From Desulforamulus putei DSM 12395 (lineage in GTDB: Bacteria > Bacillota > Desulfotomaculia > Desulfotomaculales > Desulfotomaculaceae), in the NCBI RefSeq assembly GCF_900129195.1, contig NZ_FQUY01000001.1, positions 124,001 to 188,000 on the forward strand: a DNA stretch of 64,000 bases, written 5' to 3'. Below, piece by piece: positions 45,590-55,327 of this stretch (position 1 is its first letter; the number at the start of each line of letters is the position of its first letter). The translations under genes and the position numbers were made by a program. Under the pieces are notes generated by a model. That model was not told the DNA's origin, did no database searches, and was given only the letters and a program-made list of their open reading frames with translations.

Positions 45590-46483
45590 ATGAATCAATG
45601 CCTCTCCATAGGAGCCACCCAGCATATCGACTTGTTGAAGGACCTGCTTGGCAGAGAGCTGCGCATAAACGAAGGCGACCATATAAACATTAAACTTATG
45701 GAAAACCCCGCAGGCAATATTACGTTTTTGTCCTGTAACTTCAACGGAACGCTATGCGGTGGCAGCCGGCTTGATGATGAACTGTTGTTCAGGCACTTTG
45801 TGGCCGATATTATTTCGGATCTCATAATAAATCACTGGGAGAAGGCTATTTTAGCAGACATCATTCGAGAGAACTATTACTTTTTTAATGAAGAAGAGAA
45901 AAAAATCATCTACCAATATGCCCTGGATTACGCCAATGGCGAAAGGGTCTTTCCCGGCAGAATGGACCGGCTGGACAGAAAAAACTTTATCATCAAAAAA
46001 CTGGTGGAGTTTCTGGAGCAAAGTGACAGTATTGTCATTGACGGCTTTATCAATTTTCGCCTTAAAGAATATTTAAATGAAATAAAAGAAGCTTTGGATC
46101 AAGCAGTGGACGATTACTTAATGGAGCGTGAGTATCGGGAGTTTATTCAACTTCTTAAGTATTTTGTGGAGATTCAGGAGCCGAAGGTTGAGCTGGTCAA
46201 TGTTTTAATAAATGCAAGGGGATCCTATAAACTTCTTGATGAACAACACAACCCCATCAGCAGTGAATTCTTGGAAGGATTTATTTTGGATGTAATGGAC
46301 CATGAAATTAATTATGAGGATTTACTTATCAGCGCTTTGATTACCATCGCTCCTAATAAAATAGTTTTTCACGGTGGCAGCCAGAGTAAAAACGGGACCA
46401 CCGTCAGTACCATCAGGCATGTTTTTGAAGGCAGGGTAACCGAATGCAGTGGCTGCAAATTATGTCAGAAGCAGCAGCAATAA
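45590..46483 (+). CDS. ytxC: Sporulation protein YtxC family
   Basis: 297 residues from ATG 45590; AAGGAAGGGG lies 11 bases upstream and an in-frame GTG at 45578 is too close to it. The conserved YtxC block is FINFRLKEYLNEIKEALDQA followed by VDDYLMEREYREFI and NVLINARGSYKLLD. No signal peptide or membrane helix. The extreme C-terminus carries CSGCKLC, a possible metal site. B. subtilis ytxC is linked to sporulation, mechanism unknown. Confidence 0.87.
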   Translation: MNQCLSIGATQHIDLLKDLLGRELRINEGDHINIKLMENPAGNITFLSCNFNGTLCGGSRLDDELLFRHFVADIISDLIINHWEKAILADIIRENYYFFNEEEKKIIYQYALDYANGERVFPGRMDRLDRKNFIIKKLVEFLEQSDSIVIDGFINFRLKEYLNEIKEALDQAVDDYLMEREYREFIQLLKYFVEIQEPKVELVNVLINARGSYKLLDEQHNPISSEFLEGFILDVMDHEINYEDLLISALITIAPNKIVFHGGSQSKNGTTVSTIRHVFEGRVTECSGCKLCQKQQQ

Positions 46484-46489
46484 CAAAAG

Positions 46490-46526
46490 GGTGCCGGTTG
46501 TTGCATGTAACAGCCGGCACCTTTTA
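46490..46526 (+). terminator. Terminator of ytxC
   Basis: Thirteen-base arms GGTGCCGGTTGTT and AACAGCCGGCACC (one G-T pair), loop of six, then TTTTA. Confidence 0.85.
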
Positions 46527-46601
46527 CTGCCACTCTTGCGCCTCCCGGGACATTTTGATATAGTAAATGTCGTCAATTGACGAATGGAGGTAAGTTGCAA
46601 G

Positions 46602-47207
46602 ATGCAGTGGTGGTCGGCAATCTTGATACCTGTTATCGGGGCCTTTATCGGCTGGGTTACAAACCTTATTGCCGTTAAGGCAATTTTTAAACCTTACCAA
46701 CCCGTGCGCATTTTTGGCCTGCCCTGGGCTATTCAAGGCGTGGTGCCCAAAAGAAGGACGGAACTGGCCAGAAGTATCGGTGAAGTGGTGGAAAAAGAAC
46801 TGTTGAAAGTAGAGGACCTGATGAACCAGATGAAATCCCCCGAGGTTCTCAATAAAATTGTGCTTTCGGCCAACGATTCCATCCGCTGCATGGTGGTGGA
46901 GCGCATTCCGGCCTGGGTTCCCGCCACCATCAAAACGGTGATTCTGGAAATGATGGGGGACATGCTGAACAAACAAATGCCCCAGGTGATTAATCAGATT
47001 GTAGACCAGGCCGGTCGCAGTGTCATTGAAAAGGTGAAGCTGGCCCAACTGGTGGAAGACCGGATGAACGCCTATGATATAAAACACCTGGAAAAAATTA
47101 TTTTATCGGTGGCGGCCAGGGAATTAAAACATATTGAAATTATCGGCGGCGTACTGGGTTTTGTCATCGGCCTGGTGCAGGTGGCCATTATATACTTATC
47201 AACTTGA
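46602..47207 (+). CDS. DUF445-family membrane protein
   Basis: 201 residues from ATG 46602, 12 bases after GGAGG; the earlier ATG at 46584 overlaps that site. The N-terminal helix (LIPVIGAFIGWVTNLIAVKAIF) and VVPKRRTELARSIGEVVE are the DUF445 hallmark. A C-terminal helix (IGGVLGFVIGLVQVAIIYL) closes a helical middle. Biochemical role unknown. The -35 element of the thrS promoter overlaps its stop codon. Confidence 0.88.
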   Translation: MQWWSAILIPVIGAFIGWVTNLIAVKAIFKPYQPVRIFGLPWAIQGVVPKRRTELARSIGEVVEKELLKVEDLMNQMKSPEVLNKIVLSANDSIRCMVVERIPAWVPATIKTVILEMMGDMLNKQMPQVINQIVDQAGRSVIEKVKLAQLVEDRMNAYDIKHLEKIILSVAARELKHIEIIGGVLGFVIGLVQVAIIYLST

Positions 47208-47232
47208 CAATTCTGATAAGTGTCACTATAAT
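47204..47232 (+). promoter_or_regulatory. Consensus promoter of the thrS leader
   Basis: TTGACA at 47204-47209, exactly 17 bases, TATAAT at 47227-47232. Both hexamers are perfect consensus. Confidence 0.88.
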
Positions 47233-47253
47233 TATGCCGTAGCTTAATAGGTG

Positions 47254-47480
47254 CAATGAAGAGGAAAAGTAGGTCAGTACGGTCGTCCAGAGAGGAAGCG
47301 CCGGGGCTGTAAGCGCTTCCCGATGCAGCTGACTGAAAAACCACCTTGGAGCAGCTTGCTGAACTTCAGTAAGTAAGCCGGCCCGGCGCCGTTACAGCCG
47401 ATGAGGTGGGAGATTGTTTCTCCAACCAGGGTGGAACCGCGGAAATATCCCGTCCCTGATGATTGCAGGGGCGGGTTTTG
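47254..47480 (+). promoter_or_regulatory. T-box riboswitch, threonine type
   Basis: Stem I elements include AGTACGG and CAGAGAGGA. The conserved antiterminator bulge AGGGTGGAACCGCGG is at 47428-47442, and the terminator CCCGTCCCT/AGGGGCGGG (47449-47457, 47467-47475) is followed by TTTTG. A probable ACC (Thr) specifier lies in GAAAAACCACC around 47335-47345. Uncharged tRNA-Thr would stabilise the antiterminator and switch on thrS. Confidence 0.9.
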
Positions 47481-47516
47481 TTTTTATCTATTGTAAACTG
47501 AAAGGAGAGAATTGGC

Positions 47517-49427
47517 ATGATTAAAGTTACCCTTAAGGACGGCTCCGTCCGGGAGTATCCCGCCGGCACCACCGTACTGGAAGTGGCCAGGAGCATTAGT
47601 CAAGGACTGGCCAGGGAAGCTCTGGCCGGCAAGGTCAACGGTAAGACTGTTGATTTGAGCTACCCGCTGCAGGAAGATGCTGCTGTAGAACTATTGACCT
47701 TTAATGACGAAGAGGGAAGGGCGGTTTACCGGCACAGTACTGCCCACGTACTTGCCCAGGCCGTTAAAAGGTTATTCCCGGAGGCCAAATTGGCCATCGG
47801 ACCTGCCATTCAGGACGGTTTTTATTATGACTTTGATGTGCCGCAGCCCTTTACACCTGCCCAGCTTGCGCAAATTGAAGAGGAAATGAACAGGATTATT
47901 AAGGAAGATCTACCCTTTAAGCGGGTGGAACTGTCCCGGGAAGAGGCTCTGGAGCACTTTAAAAAACGCGGTGAGCTTTACAAAGTTGAGCTCATCAATG
48001 ACCTGCCGGAGGATGCGGTGATTTCTTGTTACCAACAGGGGGATTTTGATGACCTGTGCGCTGGCCCCCACGTGCCTTCCACCGGTCGCCTCAAGAGCGT
48101 AAAACTGATGAATATTGCCGGGGCTTACTGGCGTGGCAGCGAGAAGAATAAAATGCTGCAGCGCATTTACGGCACTTCCTTCCCCAAGAAAGCCATGCTG
48201 GACGAGCACCTGTTCCGCATTGAGGAAGCCAAACGCCGTGACCACCGCAAGCTGGGCCAGGAATTGGATTTGTTCAGCATCCAGGAGGAAGGACCCGGAT
48301 TTCCTTTCTTCCATCCCAAAGGGATGATCATCCGCAATGAACTGGAAAATTTCTGGCGCCAGGAACATAAAAAGCGGGGCTACCGGGAGATCCGCACCCC
48401 CATTATCTTAAACCGCAGCCTGTGGGAGCAGTCCGGTCACTGGGCCCATTATAAAGAGAACATGTACTTCACCAAGATTGATGATGCTGATTTTGCAGTA
48501 AAGCCCATGAACTGCCCCGGCAGCATCCTGGTGTATAAAACCAGTTTGCACAGCTACCGTGATTTGCCGCTGCGACTGGCCGAACTGGGCTTGGTACACC
48601 GCCACGAGTTGTCCGGCGTTCTGCACGGGTTAATGCGGGTTCGCTGCTTTACCCAGGACGACGCCCATATCTTTATGCTGCCCGGTCAAATCAAGGATGA
48701 AATTATCGGGGTCATCGACCTGTTTGATTATTTCTATAACACCTTTGGCTTAAGCTATCATGTGGAACTGTCCACCCGTCCGGAAAAATCCATGGGTTCC
48801 GATGAAATTTGGGAAATTGCCACCAACTCCCTGCGGGACGCCCTGGAAGCGAAAAACATGTCTTACAAGGTAAACGAAGGGGACGGGGCCTTCTATGGTC
48901 CCAAGATCGACTTCCACCTTACAGACAGTCTGGGGCGGACCTGGCAGTGCGGCACCATTCAATTGGATTTCCTGATGCCGGAAAAATTTGACCTCACCTA
49001 TGTAGGGGAAGACGGTCAGAAACACCGCCCGGTGATGATCCACAGGGTGGTCTTTGGCAGTATTGAACGTTTTATCGGCATCCTGACCGAGCACTTTGCC
49101 GGCGCCTTCCCGGTTTGGCTGGCTCCGGTTCAGGTACGGGTCATGCCCATCACCGACAGGCACCACGCTTATGCCAGGGAGTTGGTAAAGAAAATGGAAG
49201 CCCTGGACATTCGGGTGGAACTGGACGCCAGGAACGAGAAAATCAATTACAAGATCAGAGAGGCCCAGACCCAAAAAATTCCCTACATGCTGGTCATCGG
49301 CGACCGGGAAATGGAGCAGGGCGCTGTGGCCGTTCGCCGGCGCGGTAAAGGGGATACAGGCGCCATTGCAGTAGATGAGTTTTTGGTTAAGATTCAAGAA
49401 GAAATCAAAAATAAAACTATTTTCTAG
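47517..49427 (+). CDS. thrS: Threonyl-tRNA synthetase
   Basis: 636 residues, ATG after AAAGGAGAG. The TGS domain (1-61, EYPAGTTVLEVARSIS) and editing SAD domain with HSTAHVLAQ and the later CAGPHV precede the class II core (VKPMNCPGSILVYK, LVHRHELSG, FTQDDAHIF, GSIERFIGIL) and an anticodon-binding domain (APVQVRVMPI). It charges tRNA-Thr. Expression is set by the T-box just upstream. Confidence 0.97.
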   Translation: MIKVTLKDGSVREYPAGTTVLEVARSISQGLAREALAGKVNGKTVDLSYPLQEDAAVELLTFNDEEGRAVYRHSTAHVLAQAVKRLFPEAKLAIGPAIQDGFYYDFDVPQPFTPAQLAQIEEEMNRIIKEDLPFKRVELSREEALEHFKKRGELYKVELINDLPEDAVISCYQQGDFDDLCAGPHVPSTGRLKSVKLMNIAGAYWRGSEKNKMLQRIYGTSFPKKAMLDEHLFRIEEAKRRDHRKLGQELDLFSIQEEGPGFPFFHPKGMIIRNELENFWRQEHKKRGYREIRTPIILNRSLWEQSGHWAHYKENMYFTKIDDADFAVKPMNCPGSILVYKTSLHSYRDLPLRLAELGLVHRHELSGVLHGLMRVRCFTQDDAHIFMLPGQIKDEIIGVIDLFDYFYNTFGLSYHVELSTRPEKSMGSDEIWEIATNSLRDALEAKNMSYKVNEGDGAFYGPKIDFHLTDSLGRTWQCGTIQLDFLMPEKFDLTYVGEDGQKHRPVMIHRVVFGSIERFIGILTEHFAGAFPVWLAPVQVRVMPITDRHHAYARELVKKMEALDIRVELDARNEKINYKIREAQTQKIPYMLVIGDREMEQGAVAVRRRGKGDTGAIAVDEFLVKIQEEIKNKTIF

Positions 49428-49496
49428 CATCAGCTCAAAGCCACAGGCCAAGAGCCAAAAGCCAAAAGCTGACTGCTAAAATGAGGGCCGAAAACC

Positions 49497-49525
49497 TTGA
49501 CTCATCAGGTAGAGTATGGTATATT
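49497..49525 (+). promoter_or_regulatory. Promoter of the infC-rpmI-rplT operon
   Basis: TTGACT at 49497-49502, 17 bases, TATATT at 49520-49525. Confidence 0.75.
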
Positions 49526-49555
49526 GATTCAAGTGCTAGAAATTAATAACTTTTG

Positions 49556-49690
49556 TTTAAAGAAGAAGCATCCGCTTCTCACCTTACAACTGCGGTTCGT
49601 AAGGTTGCGTGTTATACAATAAGTCTTCCTTGTTGTATTGCGTCTGCAAGCGGGTGTTTTGTGCCCGCTTTTATTATTTGCCATTTTATA
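49556..49690 (+). promoter_or_regulatory. Structured leader of infC-rpmI-rplT (L20-type)
   Basis: A 180-base untranslated leader contains CTTAC/GTAAG pairing around GGTTC and a terminator-like hairpin AAGCGGG/CCCGCTT followed by TTATTAT just before infC. In Firmicutes this operon is repressed by ribosomal protein L20 binding its leader and favouring termination. The L20 label follows from position and layout, not from a covariance match. Confidence 0.6.
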
Positions 49691-49709
49691 ATTATGGAGG
49701 TGATTATGT

Positions 49710-50231
49710 ATTTCCAAAGAGCAACGCATTAATGAAGAAATTCGAGCTCGCGAGGTACGGGTGGTAGACTCTGACAACAACCAGCTGGGTATTATGTCTG
49801 TGAAAGAAGCCCTGCGTATTGCCGAGGAAAGGCAGCTGGATCTGGTGGAAGTGGCCCCCCAGGCCAAGCCCCCGGTTTGCCGTATTATGGATTATGGCAA
49901 ATTCAAATACGAGCAAAGCAAGCGGGAAAAAGAGGCCAAGAAGAAGCAGCGTATTATCCAGGTTAAAGAAGTCAAGCTGCGTCCCCGTATTGAGGACCAT
50001 GACTATACAGTCAAAGCCAAAAATGCCGAGCGTTTCTTAAAAGATGGTGACAAGGTTAAGGTTACCATTATGTTCCGAGGCAGAGAAATCGTTCATACAG
50101 ACCTGGGGAAAAACTTGCTGGACCGTCTGGCTGAAGATTTAAAGGATCTCTGCATCGTGGAAAGGCAACCTAAGCTGGAAGGCAAGAATATGATTATGAT
50201 CTTAGCACCAAAAAATGATAAGCAGGACTAG
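49710..50231 (+). CDS. infC: Translation initiation factor IF-3, with AUU start codon
   Basis: 173 residues. The family's N-terminus (ISKEQRINEEIRAREVRVVD) is in frame and begins at ATT 49710, nine bases after GGAGG at 49696-49700. The first conventional start, GTG 49761, would delete 17 conserved residues. AUU is the known infC start in many bacteria; IF-3 discriminates against it and so limits its own synthesis. Domains: N-terminal half to about residue 80 (DYGKFKYEQ, REKEAKKKQ linker), C-terminal half to the end. It prevents 50S joining and proofreads the initiator codon. Confidence 0.95.
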   Translation: MSKEQRINEEIRAREVRVVDSDNNQLGIMSVKEALRIAEERQLDLVEVAPQAKPPVCRIMDYGKFKYEQSKREKEAKKKQRIIQVKEVKLRPRIEDHDYTVKAKNAERFLKDGDKVKVTIMFRGREIVHTDLGKNLLDRLAEDLKDLCIVERQPKLEGKNMIMILAPKNDKQD

Positions 50232-50247
50232 AAAGGAGTTGCCCTAG

Positions 50248-50442
50248 ATGCCCAAAATTAAAACCCACCGCGGGGCTGCTAAGAGATTTAAGAAAACTGC
50301 CACTGGTAAAATTCGTGGTTGGCACGCTTTTCATAGCCACATTCTTGGCAAGAAGACTGCCAAGCGTAAGCGTAACCTGCGCAAGTCTTTAATTATCAGC
50401 GAGGCAGATGCCGGCCGTCTGAGCAGACTGCTGCCCTATTAA
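50248..50442 (+). CDS. rpmI: 50S ribosomal protein L35
   Basis: 64 residues, very basic. [16 protein letters not shown] at the start and [13 protein letters not shown] in the middle are diagnostic. Second gene of the operon, 16 bases after infC, with AGAAAGGAG upstream. Confidence 0.97.
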   Translation: MPKIKTHRGAAKRFKKTATGKIRGWHAFHSHILGKKTAKRKRNLRKSLIISEADAGRLSRLLPY

Positions 50443-50481
50443 TAGCTGGAAATTTTGTTCAAGTAGAAGGAGGTCATTATC

Positions 50482-50838
50482 ATGCCACGGGCTAAAAGCA
50501 GTGTGGTTTCCCGTAATAGACACAGAAAAATTCTCAAGCTGGCCAAGGGCTACAGAGGTTCCCGCAGCAAGCTGTACAGGGTAGCCAACCAGGCCGTTAT
50601 GAAGGCCCTGTTCTACGCTTACAGAGACCGCCGTCAGAAGAAGCGTGATTTCCGTAAGCTCTGGATCGCCCGTATTAACGCCGCTACCCGTATGAACGGC
50701 CTGTCCTACAGCCGCTTCATCAACGGTCTGAAAAAGGCCGGTGTAGAAGTAAACCGCAAGATGTTGGCTGACCTGGCCGTTAACGATGCCAGGGCCTTCA
50801 GCCAACTGGTAGAGGTGGCTAAAGCCAATCTGGCTTAA
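50482..50838 (+). CDS. rplT: 50S ribosomal protein L20
   Basis: 118 residues. [30 protein letters not shown] and [12 protein letters not shown] are diagnostic. It assembles early on 23S rRNA and, in relatives, feeds back on the infC leader of its own operon. AGAAGGAGG precedes the ATG. Confidence 0.97.
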   Translation: MPRAKSSVVSRNRHRKILKLAKGYRGSRSKLYRVANQAVMKALFYAYRDRRQKKRDFRKLWIARINAATRMNGLSYSRFINGLKKAGVEVNRKMLADLAVNDARAFSQLVEVAKANLA

Positions 50839-50872
50839 GTGTTGGTATAAAAACAGCATCTCGATGAACACT

Positions 50873-50902
50873 AAAGCATGGTCACAGCGCCATGCTTTTT
50901 TA
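50873..50902 (+). terminator. Terminator of the infC operon
   Basis: AAAGCATGG (50873-50881) pairs with CCATGCTTT (50890-50898), then TTTAATT. Confidence 0.85.
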
Positions 50903-50977
50903 ATTATCCCCCTAGCATAAAATATATGATTTGTTATAATTTATCCGTTACCATATGATTGGGAAGAGGCGAATCAC

Positions 50978-52312
50978 TTGCAAACCAGGAACGGATTTCT
51001 CAGCCATCCGCCCAGGGTGCTGGTCACCGGCTTTGCCGCGGTTATTTTAGTCGGCGCCATACTGTTGACTTTACCCATTTCATCCGCCACCGGACAGCCC
51101 ACGGACTTTCTGACGGCGCTTTTTACGTCAACCTCCGCCGTCTGTGTCACTGGTCTGGTGGTGGTGGACACCGGTACCTACTGGAGTACCTTCGGGCAAA
51201 CGGTGATCATCTGCCTGATACAGGTGGGCGGCCTGGGGTTTATGACCATGGCAGTCTTGTTTTGGCTGATCATGGGCCGTCGTGTCACCTTCAGGGAACG
51301 CCTGTTAATTCAGGAATCTCTCAATGTGATTGAACTCAGCGGGTTAGTCAGGTTGACCAGGCAGGTTATTATTTTAACTTTTTCCATTGAATTTCTGGCT
51401 GCTCTGGTTCTTTCCCTTCGCTTTATTCCCGACCTCGGGGTTGCCAGAGGCATCGGGTACGGTCTGTTTCACGCCATCTCCGCTTTCAACAATGCCGGTT
51501 TTGATCTCTTTGGCGATTTTCGGAGCCTGACTCAGTATGTGGAAGACCCCGTTGTGAATACCGTCATCAGTTTGGACATCATCCTGGGAGGGATCGGTTT
51601 TACGGTATTGGCGGACCTGCTTCACTACCGTAAAAGAAAAAAAGTAAGTTTACACACCAAGTTAACGCTTTTAATGACCGCCCTTTTACTGTTGCTGGGG
51701 ATGATGGTTATTTTTGTGTTGGAATTCGATAACACACTGGCTCCCTTAAGTGTAAGCGGCAAGTTATGGGCCAGCTGGTTCCAGTCCGTTACCCCCCGCA
51801 CTGCCGGTTTTAACACCCTTGATGTGACGGCGCTGCGTCCGGCAACGTTGTTATTCATCATCATATTAATGTTTATCGGGGCCTCCCCGGGTTCCACCGG
51901 GGGCGGTATTAAAACCACCACCTTCGGCATACTCAGTTTAGCCGTCATTTCCCTGGCCAGAGGCAAGGAAGACGCGGAAATCTTTAAACGGAGAATACCC
52001 AAGGAGCAAATATATAAAGGGCTGGGAGTTATCTTTCTGGCCCAATGCTGGGTGGTCTTTGCCACATTAATTCTTGATGCGGTTGAAAGGGCAGATTTCT
52101 TGAAAATCATGTTTGAAGTGGTGTCTGCACTGGCTACGGTAGGACTTTCCGCAGGACTGACGCCAACCCTTTCCGATACAGGAAGGCTTATTATTATTCT
52201 CACCATGTTCTTTGGGCGACTGGGACCCTTAACCATAGCCTATGCGCTGGCCACCCGGCAGCAGAGGAAACAGCAATTTCGCTATCCGGAGGAACGGATT
52301 ATTATTGGTTAG
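50978..52312 (+). CDS. ktrB: TrkH/KtrB-type potassium channel-like transporter
   Basis: 444 residues from TTG 50978 after GGGAAGAGG. Four pore repeats give the selectivity loops STSAVCVTGLVV, ISAFNNAGFD, TPRTAGFNT and ATVGLSAGL, each with the key glycine. Eight or more membrane helices. It imports K+ with Na+ or H+ coupling and is gated by the regulatory subunit encoded 14 bases downstream. Confidence 0.93.
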   Translation: MQTRNGFLSHPPRVLVTGFAAVILVGAILLTLPISSATGQPTDFLTALFTSTSAVCVTGLVVVDTGTYWSTFGQTVIICLIQVGGLGFMTMAVLFWLIMGRRVTFRERLLIQESLNVIELSGLVRLTRQVIILTFSIEFLAALVLSLRFIPDLGVARGIGYGLFHAISAFNNAGFDLFGDFRSLTQYVEDPVVNTVISLDIILGGIGFTVLADLLHYRKRKKVSLHTKLTLLMTALLLLLGMMVIFVLEFDNTLAPLSVSGKLWASWFQSVTPRTAGFNTLDVTALRPATLLFIIILMFIGASPGSTGGGIKTTTFGILSLAVISLARGKEDAEIFKRRIPKEQIYKGLGVIFLAQCWVVFATLILDAVERADFLKIMFEVVSALATVGLSAGLTPTLSDTGRLIIILTMFFGRLGPLTIAYALATRQQRKQQFRYPEERIIIG

Positions 52313-52326
52313 GAGGCTTTTTATTC

Positions 52327-52980
52327 ATGAAACAATTTGCCGTCATCGGACTGGGCCGCTTTGGCTCCAGCGTGGCCCTGACCCTTGCTAAAATGGGTTA
52401 TGAGGTTTTGGCCCTTGACAGTGATGAAGAACGTGTTAATGAAATCATTGAGGAAGTGACCCACGGGGTTCAGATCGATGCCCTGGACGAGCATGCCCTC
52501 AAGGCGGTGGGGATCCGCAACTTTGATGTGGTTGTGGTGGCCATTGGCCAGGATGTACAGGCCAGCATACTGGTTACCGTTATGCTGAAAGAAATGGGTG
52601 TGAAATACGTGGTGGCCAAGGCCCAAAATGCCCTGCACGGCAAGGTGCTGGAACGGGTGGGGGCAGACAAGGTCGTCTTTCCGGAACGGGATATGGGGGT
52701 GAAGGTGGCCCATGCCCTGGTTTCCAAAAATGTCATGGAGCAGATCTCCCTGTCACCCGATTACAGTCTGGTTGAGATGCTGGCGCCGGCCCAATTTGTT
52801 AATAAAACCCTGGCACAGTCCGGCGCCAGAAATAAATACGGTGTCAGCATCCTGGCCATCAGAAGAGGCGATGAAATGATCATATCCCCCGGTGCCAACC
52901 AGATGATTCAAGAAGGGGATATCCTGGTTGTCATCGGCAGGACTGAAAAACTGCAAAAGTTTGAGACGGTGGAGATATGA
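52327..52980 (+). CDS. ktrA: KtrA/TrkA-type potassium uptake regulatory subunit
   Basis: 217 residues. RCK_N Rossmann domain (AVIGLGRFGSSVALTLA) binds ATP/ADP or NAD; the RCK_C domain starts near 135 (LVEMLAPAQFVNKTL, MIISPGANQMIQEGDIL). It forms the cytosolic gating ring on the membrane subunit. Its stop overlaps the next gene's ATG by four bases. Confidence 0.94.
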   Translation: MKQFAVIGLGRFGSSVALTLAKMGYEVLALDSDEERVNEIIEEVTHGVQIDALDEHALKAVGIRNFDVVVVAIGQDVQASILVTVMLKEMGVKYVVAKAQNALHGKVLERVGADKVVFPERDMGVKVAHALVSKNVMEQISLSPDYSLVEMLAPAQFVNKTLAQSGARNKYGVSILAIRRGDEMIISPGANQMIQEGDILVVIGRTEKLQKFETVEI

Positions 52981-53774
52981 TGATTACCTCATCCCAGAAC
53001 CCGAAAATCAAGTACATACGAAAATTGTCCCAACGGACTTTCCGTCAAAAGGAAAGAAAGTTCCTGGTGGAGGGTATCCGCCTGGTGGAGGAGGCTTTAA
53101 ACAGTCCCTGGCGCACCGAGTGTTTTGTCTACACCTCCCGGGGCATTCAGTCCCACCGGGGGGGCTGCCTGTTGGAAGCCGCGGTACAAAAGGGAGCCCA
53201 GATCTTCCAGGTACCCGACAGTTTGATGGCTGAACTGGCGGCCACTGAGACCCCCCAGGGTGTACTGGCGGTGCTCTGGCAGCCGGATTACACACTGGCC
53301 GATGTATTGGCTCCGGGGCAGCCGCCGCTGGTTGTGATGGTGGACGGTGTACAGGATCCGGGCAATCTGGGGACCATCATCCGTTCCGCAGATGCTGCCG
53401 GGGCCGGCGGGGTGATTTTATTGAAGGGAACAGTGGATCTCTACAACCCCAAGACCCTCCGGTCCACCATGGGGTCTTTGTTCCACCTGCCGGTGGTGAC
53501 GGCGGAGGATGTAACAGGGGCCCTGGACTACCTGGCATCGGCGGGGATAACGCTGGTGGTGGGAGACCCCGCCGGCGGACAACCGGTCTTTCATGCTGAC
53601 CTGAAGGGTCCCGTGGCCTTTGTGGTTGGCAATGAAGGAGTCGGACCCCGGCCGGCAATATATGGATATAAGCACCGAAAAGTTACCATTCCCATGCCCG
53701 GACGGGCCGAATCTCTCAATGTGGCCATGGCCACGTCCATCATGCTGTACGAAGCTGTCAGGCAGAGGACATAA
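52977..53774 (+). CDS. TrmH/SpoU-family RNA 2'-O-methyltransferase
   Basis: 265 residues. N-terminal substrate-binding domain (ITSSQNPKIKYIRKLSQRTFR, EGIRLVEEAL) then the SPOUT knot with DGVQDPGNLGTIIRSADAAG, VVGNEGVGPRP and IPMPGRAESLNVAMATSI. These are the three SAM-binding motifs. It probably methylates rRNA; the exact site is unknown. The location just before pheST is common in Firmicutes. Confidence 0.92.
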   Translation: MMITSSQNPKIKYIRKLSQRTFRQKERKFLVEGIRLVEEALNSPWRTECFVYTSRGIQSHRGGCLLEAAVQKGAQIFQVPDSLMAELAATETPQGVLAVLWQPDYTLADVLAPGQPPLVVMVDGVQDPGNLGTIIRSADAAGAGGVILLKGTVDLYNPKTLRSTMGSLFHLPVVTAEDVTGALDYLASAGITLVVGDPAGGQPVFHADLKGPVAFVVGNEGVGPRPAIYGYKHRKVTIPMPGRAESLNVAMATSIMLYEAVRQRT

Positions 53775-53790
53775 AATTCAGTAAACTTCC

Positions 53791-53819
53791 TTGTTTTGCA
53801 AAAACCCTTATGATATAAT
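53791..53819 (+). promoter_or_regulatory. Promoter upstream of yqzL-like gene and pheST leader
   Basis: TTGTTT at 53791-53796, 17-base spacer, TATAAT at 53814-53819. Confidence 0.6.
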
Positions 53820-53863
53820 CAGTGTCGAAAGGTCCCCAAAAAAGCATGAAAGGTTGTGGTTAC

Positions 53864-53956
53864 ATGTTGTTAACCGCCGAATTTTTTTGGAGGCTGTTCG
53901 AAGCAACCGGTTCTGTAAATGCTTACATGATTTACAGGAGATTGCTTTTACACTAA
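53864..53956 (+). CDS. YqzL-like small protein
   Basis: 30 residues. FFWRLFEATGSVNAYMIYRRL matches the short YqzL pattern of a tryptophan-led helix, TG turn and YLLY-like end; I give it from memory of the family. The ribosome site (AAGGTTG) is weak. It lies between a good promoter and the Phe T-box. Function unknown. Confidence 0.6.
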   Translation: MLLTAEFFWRLFEATGSVNAYMIYRRLLLH

Positions 53957-53973
53957 ATATTGTTTAAGGGTTA

Positions 53974-54243
53974 TGACGGGGAGAAGTACGTTGATTTTTT
54001 CTTTGCAGGGAGAGAGGGTCGTGACTGGAAGCCCTCTTAAAGAAACTCTTCGGAAAGTTCGCCCCTGAACTGCCATCTGAACGTATGGGATTCATACCAG
54101 TAGGGTGCGCCGGTCCTTCTACCGTTATCAGAAGTGGATAAATTGCTTATTTATCCTCTGAGTGGTTCTTTACAGCTTTTGTAGGAACAAATTTGGGTGG
54201 TACCACGGAGACATTCCGTCCCTGCTTTCAGGGGCGGTTTTTA
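53974..54243 (+). promoter_or_regulatory. T-box riboswitch, phenylalanine type
   Basis: The leader shows AGAAGTACG and GGGAGAGAGGG in stem I, a likely TTC (Phe) specifier in AAAGTTCGCC near 54057, the T-box core GGGTGGTACCACGGA at 54196-54210, and a terminator CCGTCCCTG/CAGGGGCGG (54216-54238) with T-tract. It controls pheST by uncharged tRNA-Phe. Confidence 0.88.
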
Positions 54244-54263
54244 TTTTAATAAATGTTATTTAA

Positions 54264-55298
<1,035 letters not shown>

Positions 55299-55327
55299 GT
55301 TTACCATCGGGAGGTCTATGGAGGATC

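Noticed and set aside
49445-49475. Tandem GCCAAAA units after thrS as a regulatory repeat
   Set aside because: Only about three imperfect copies of a very short unit, with no conserved spacing; more likely low-complexity drift.
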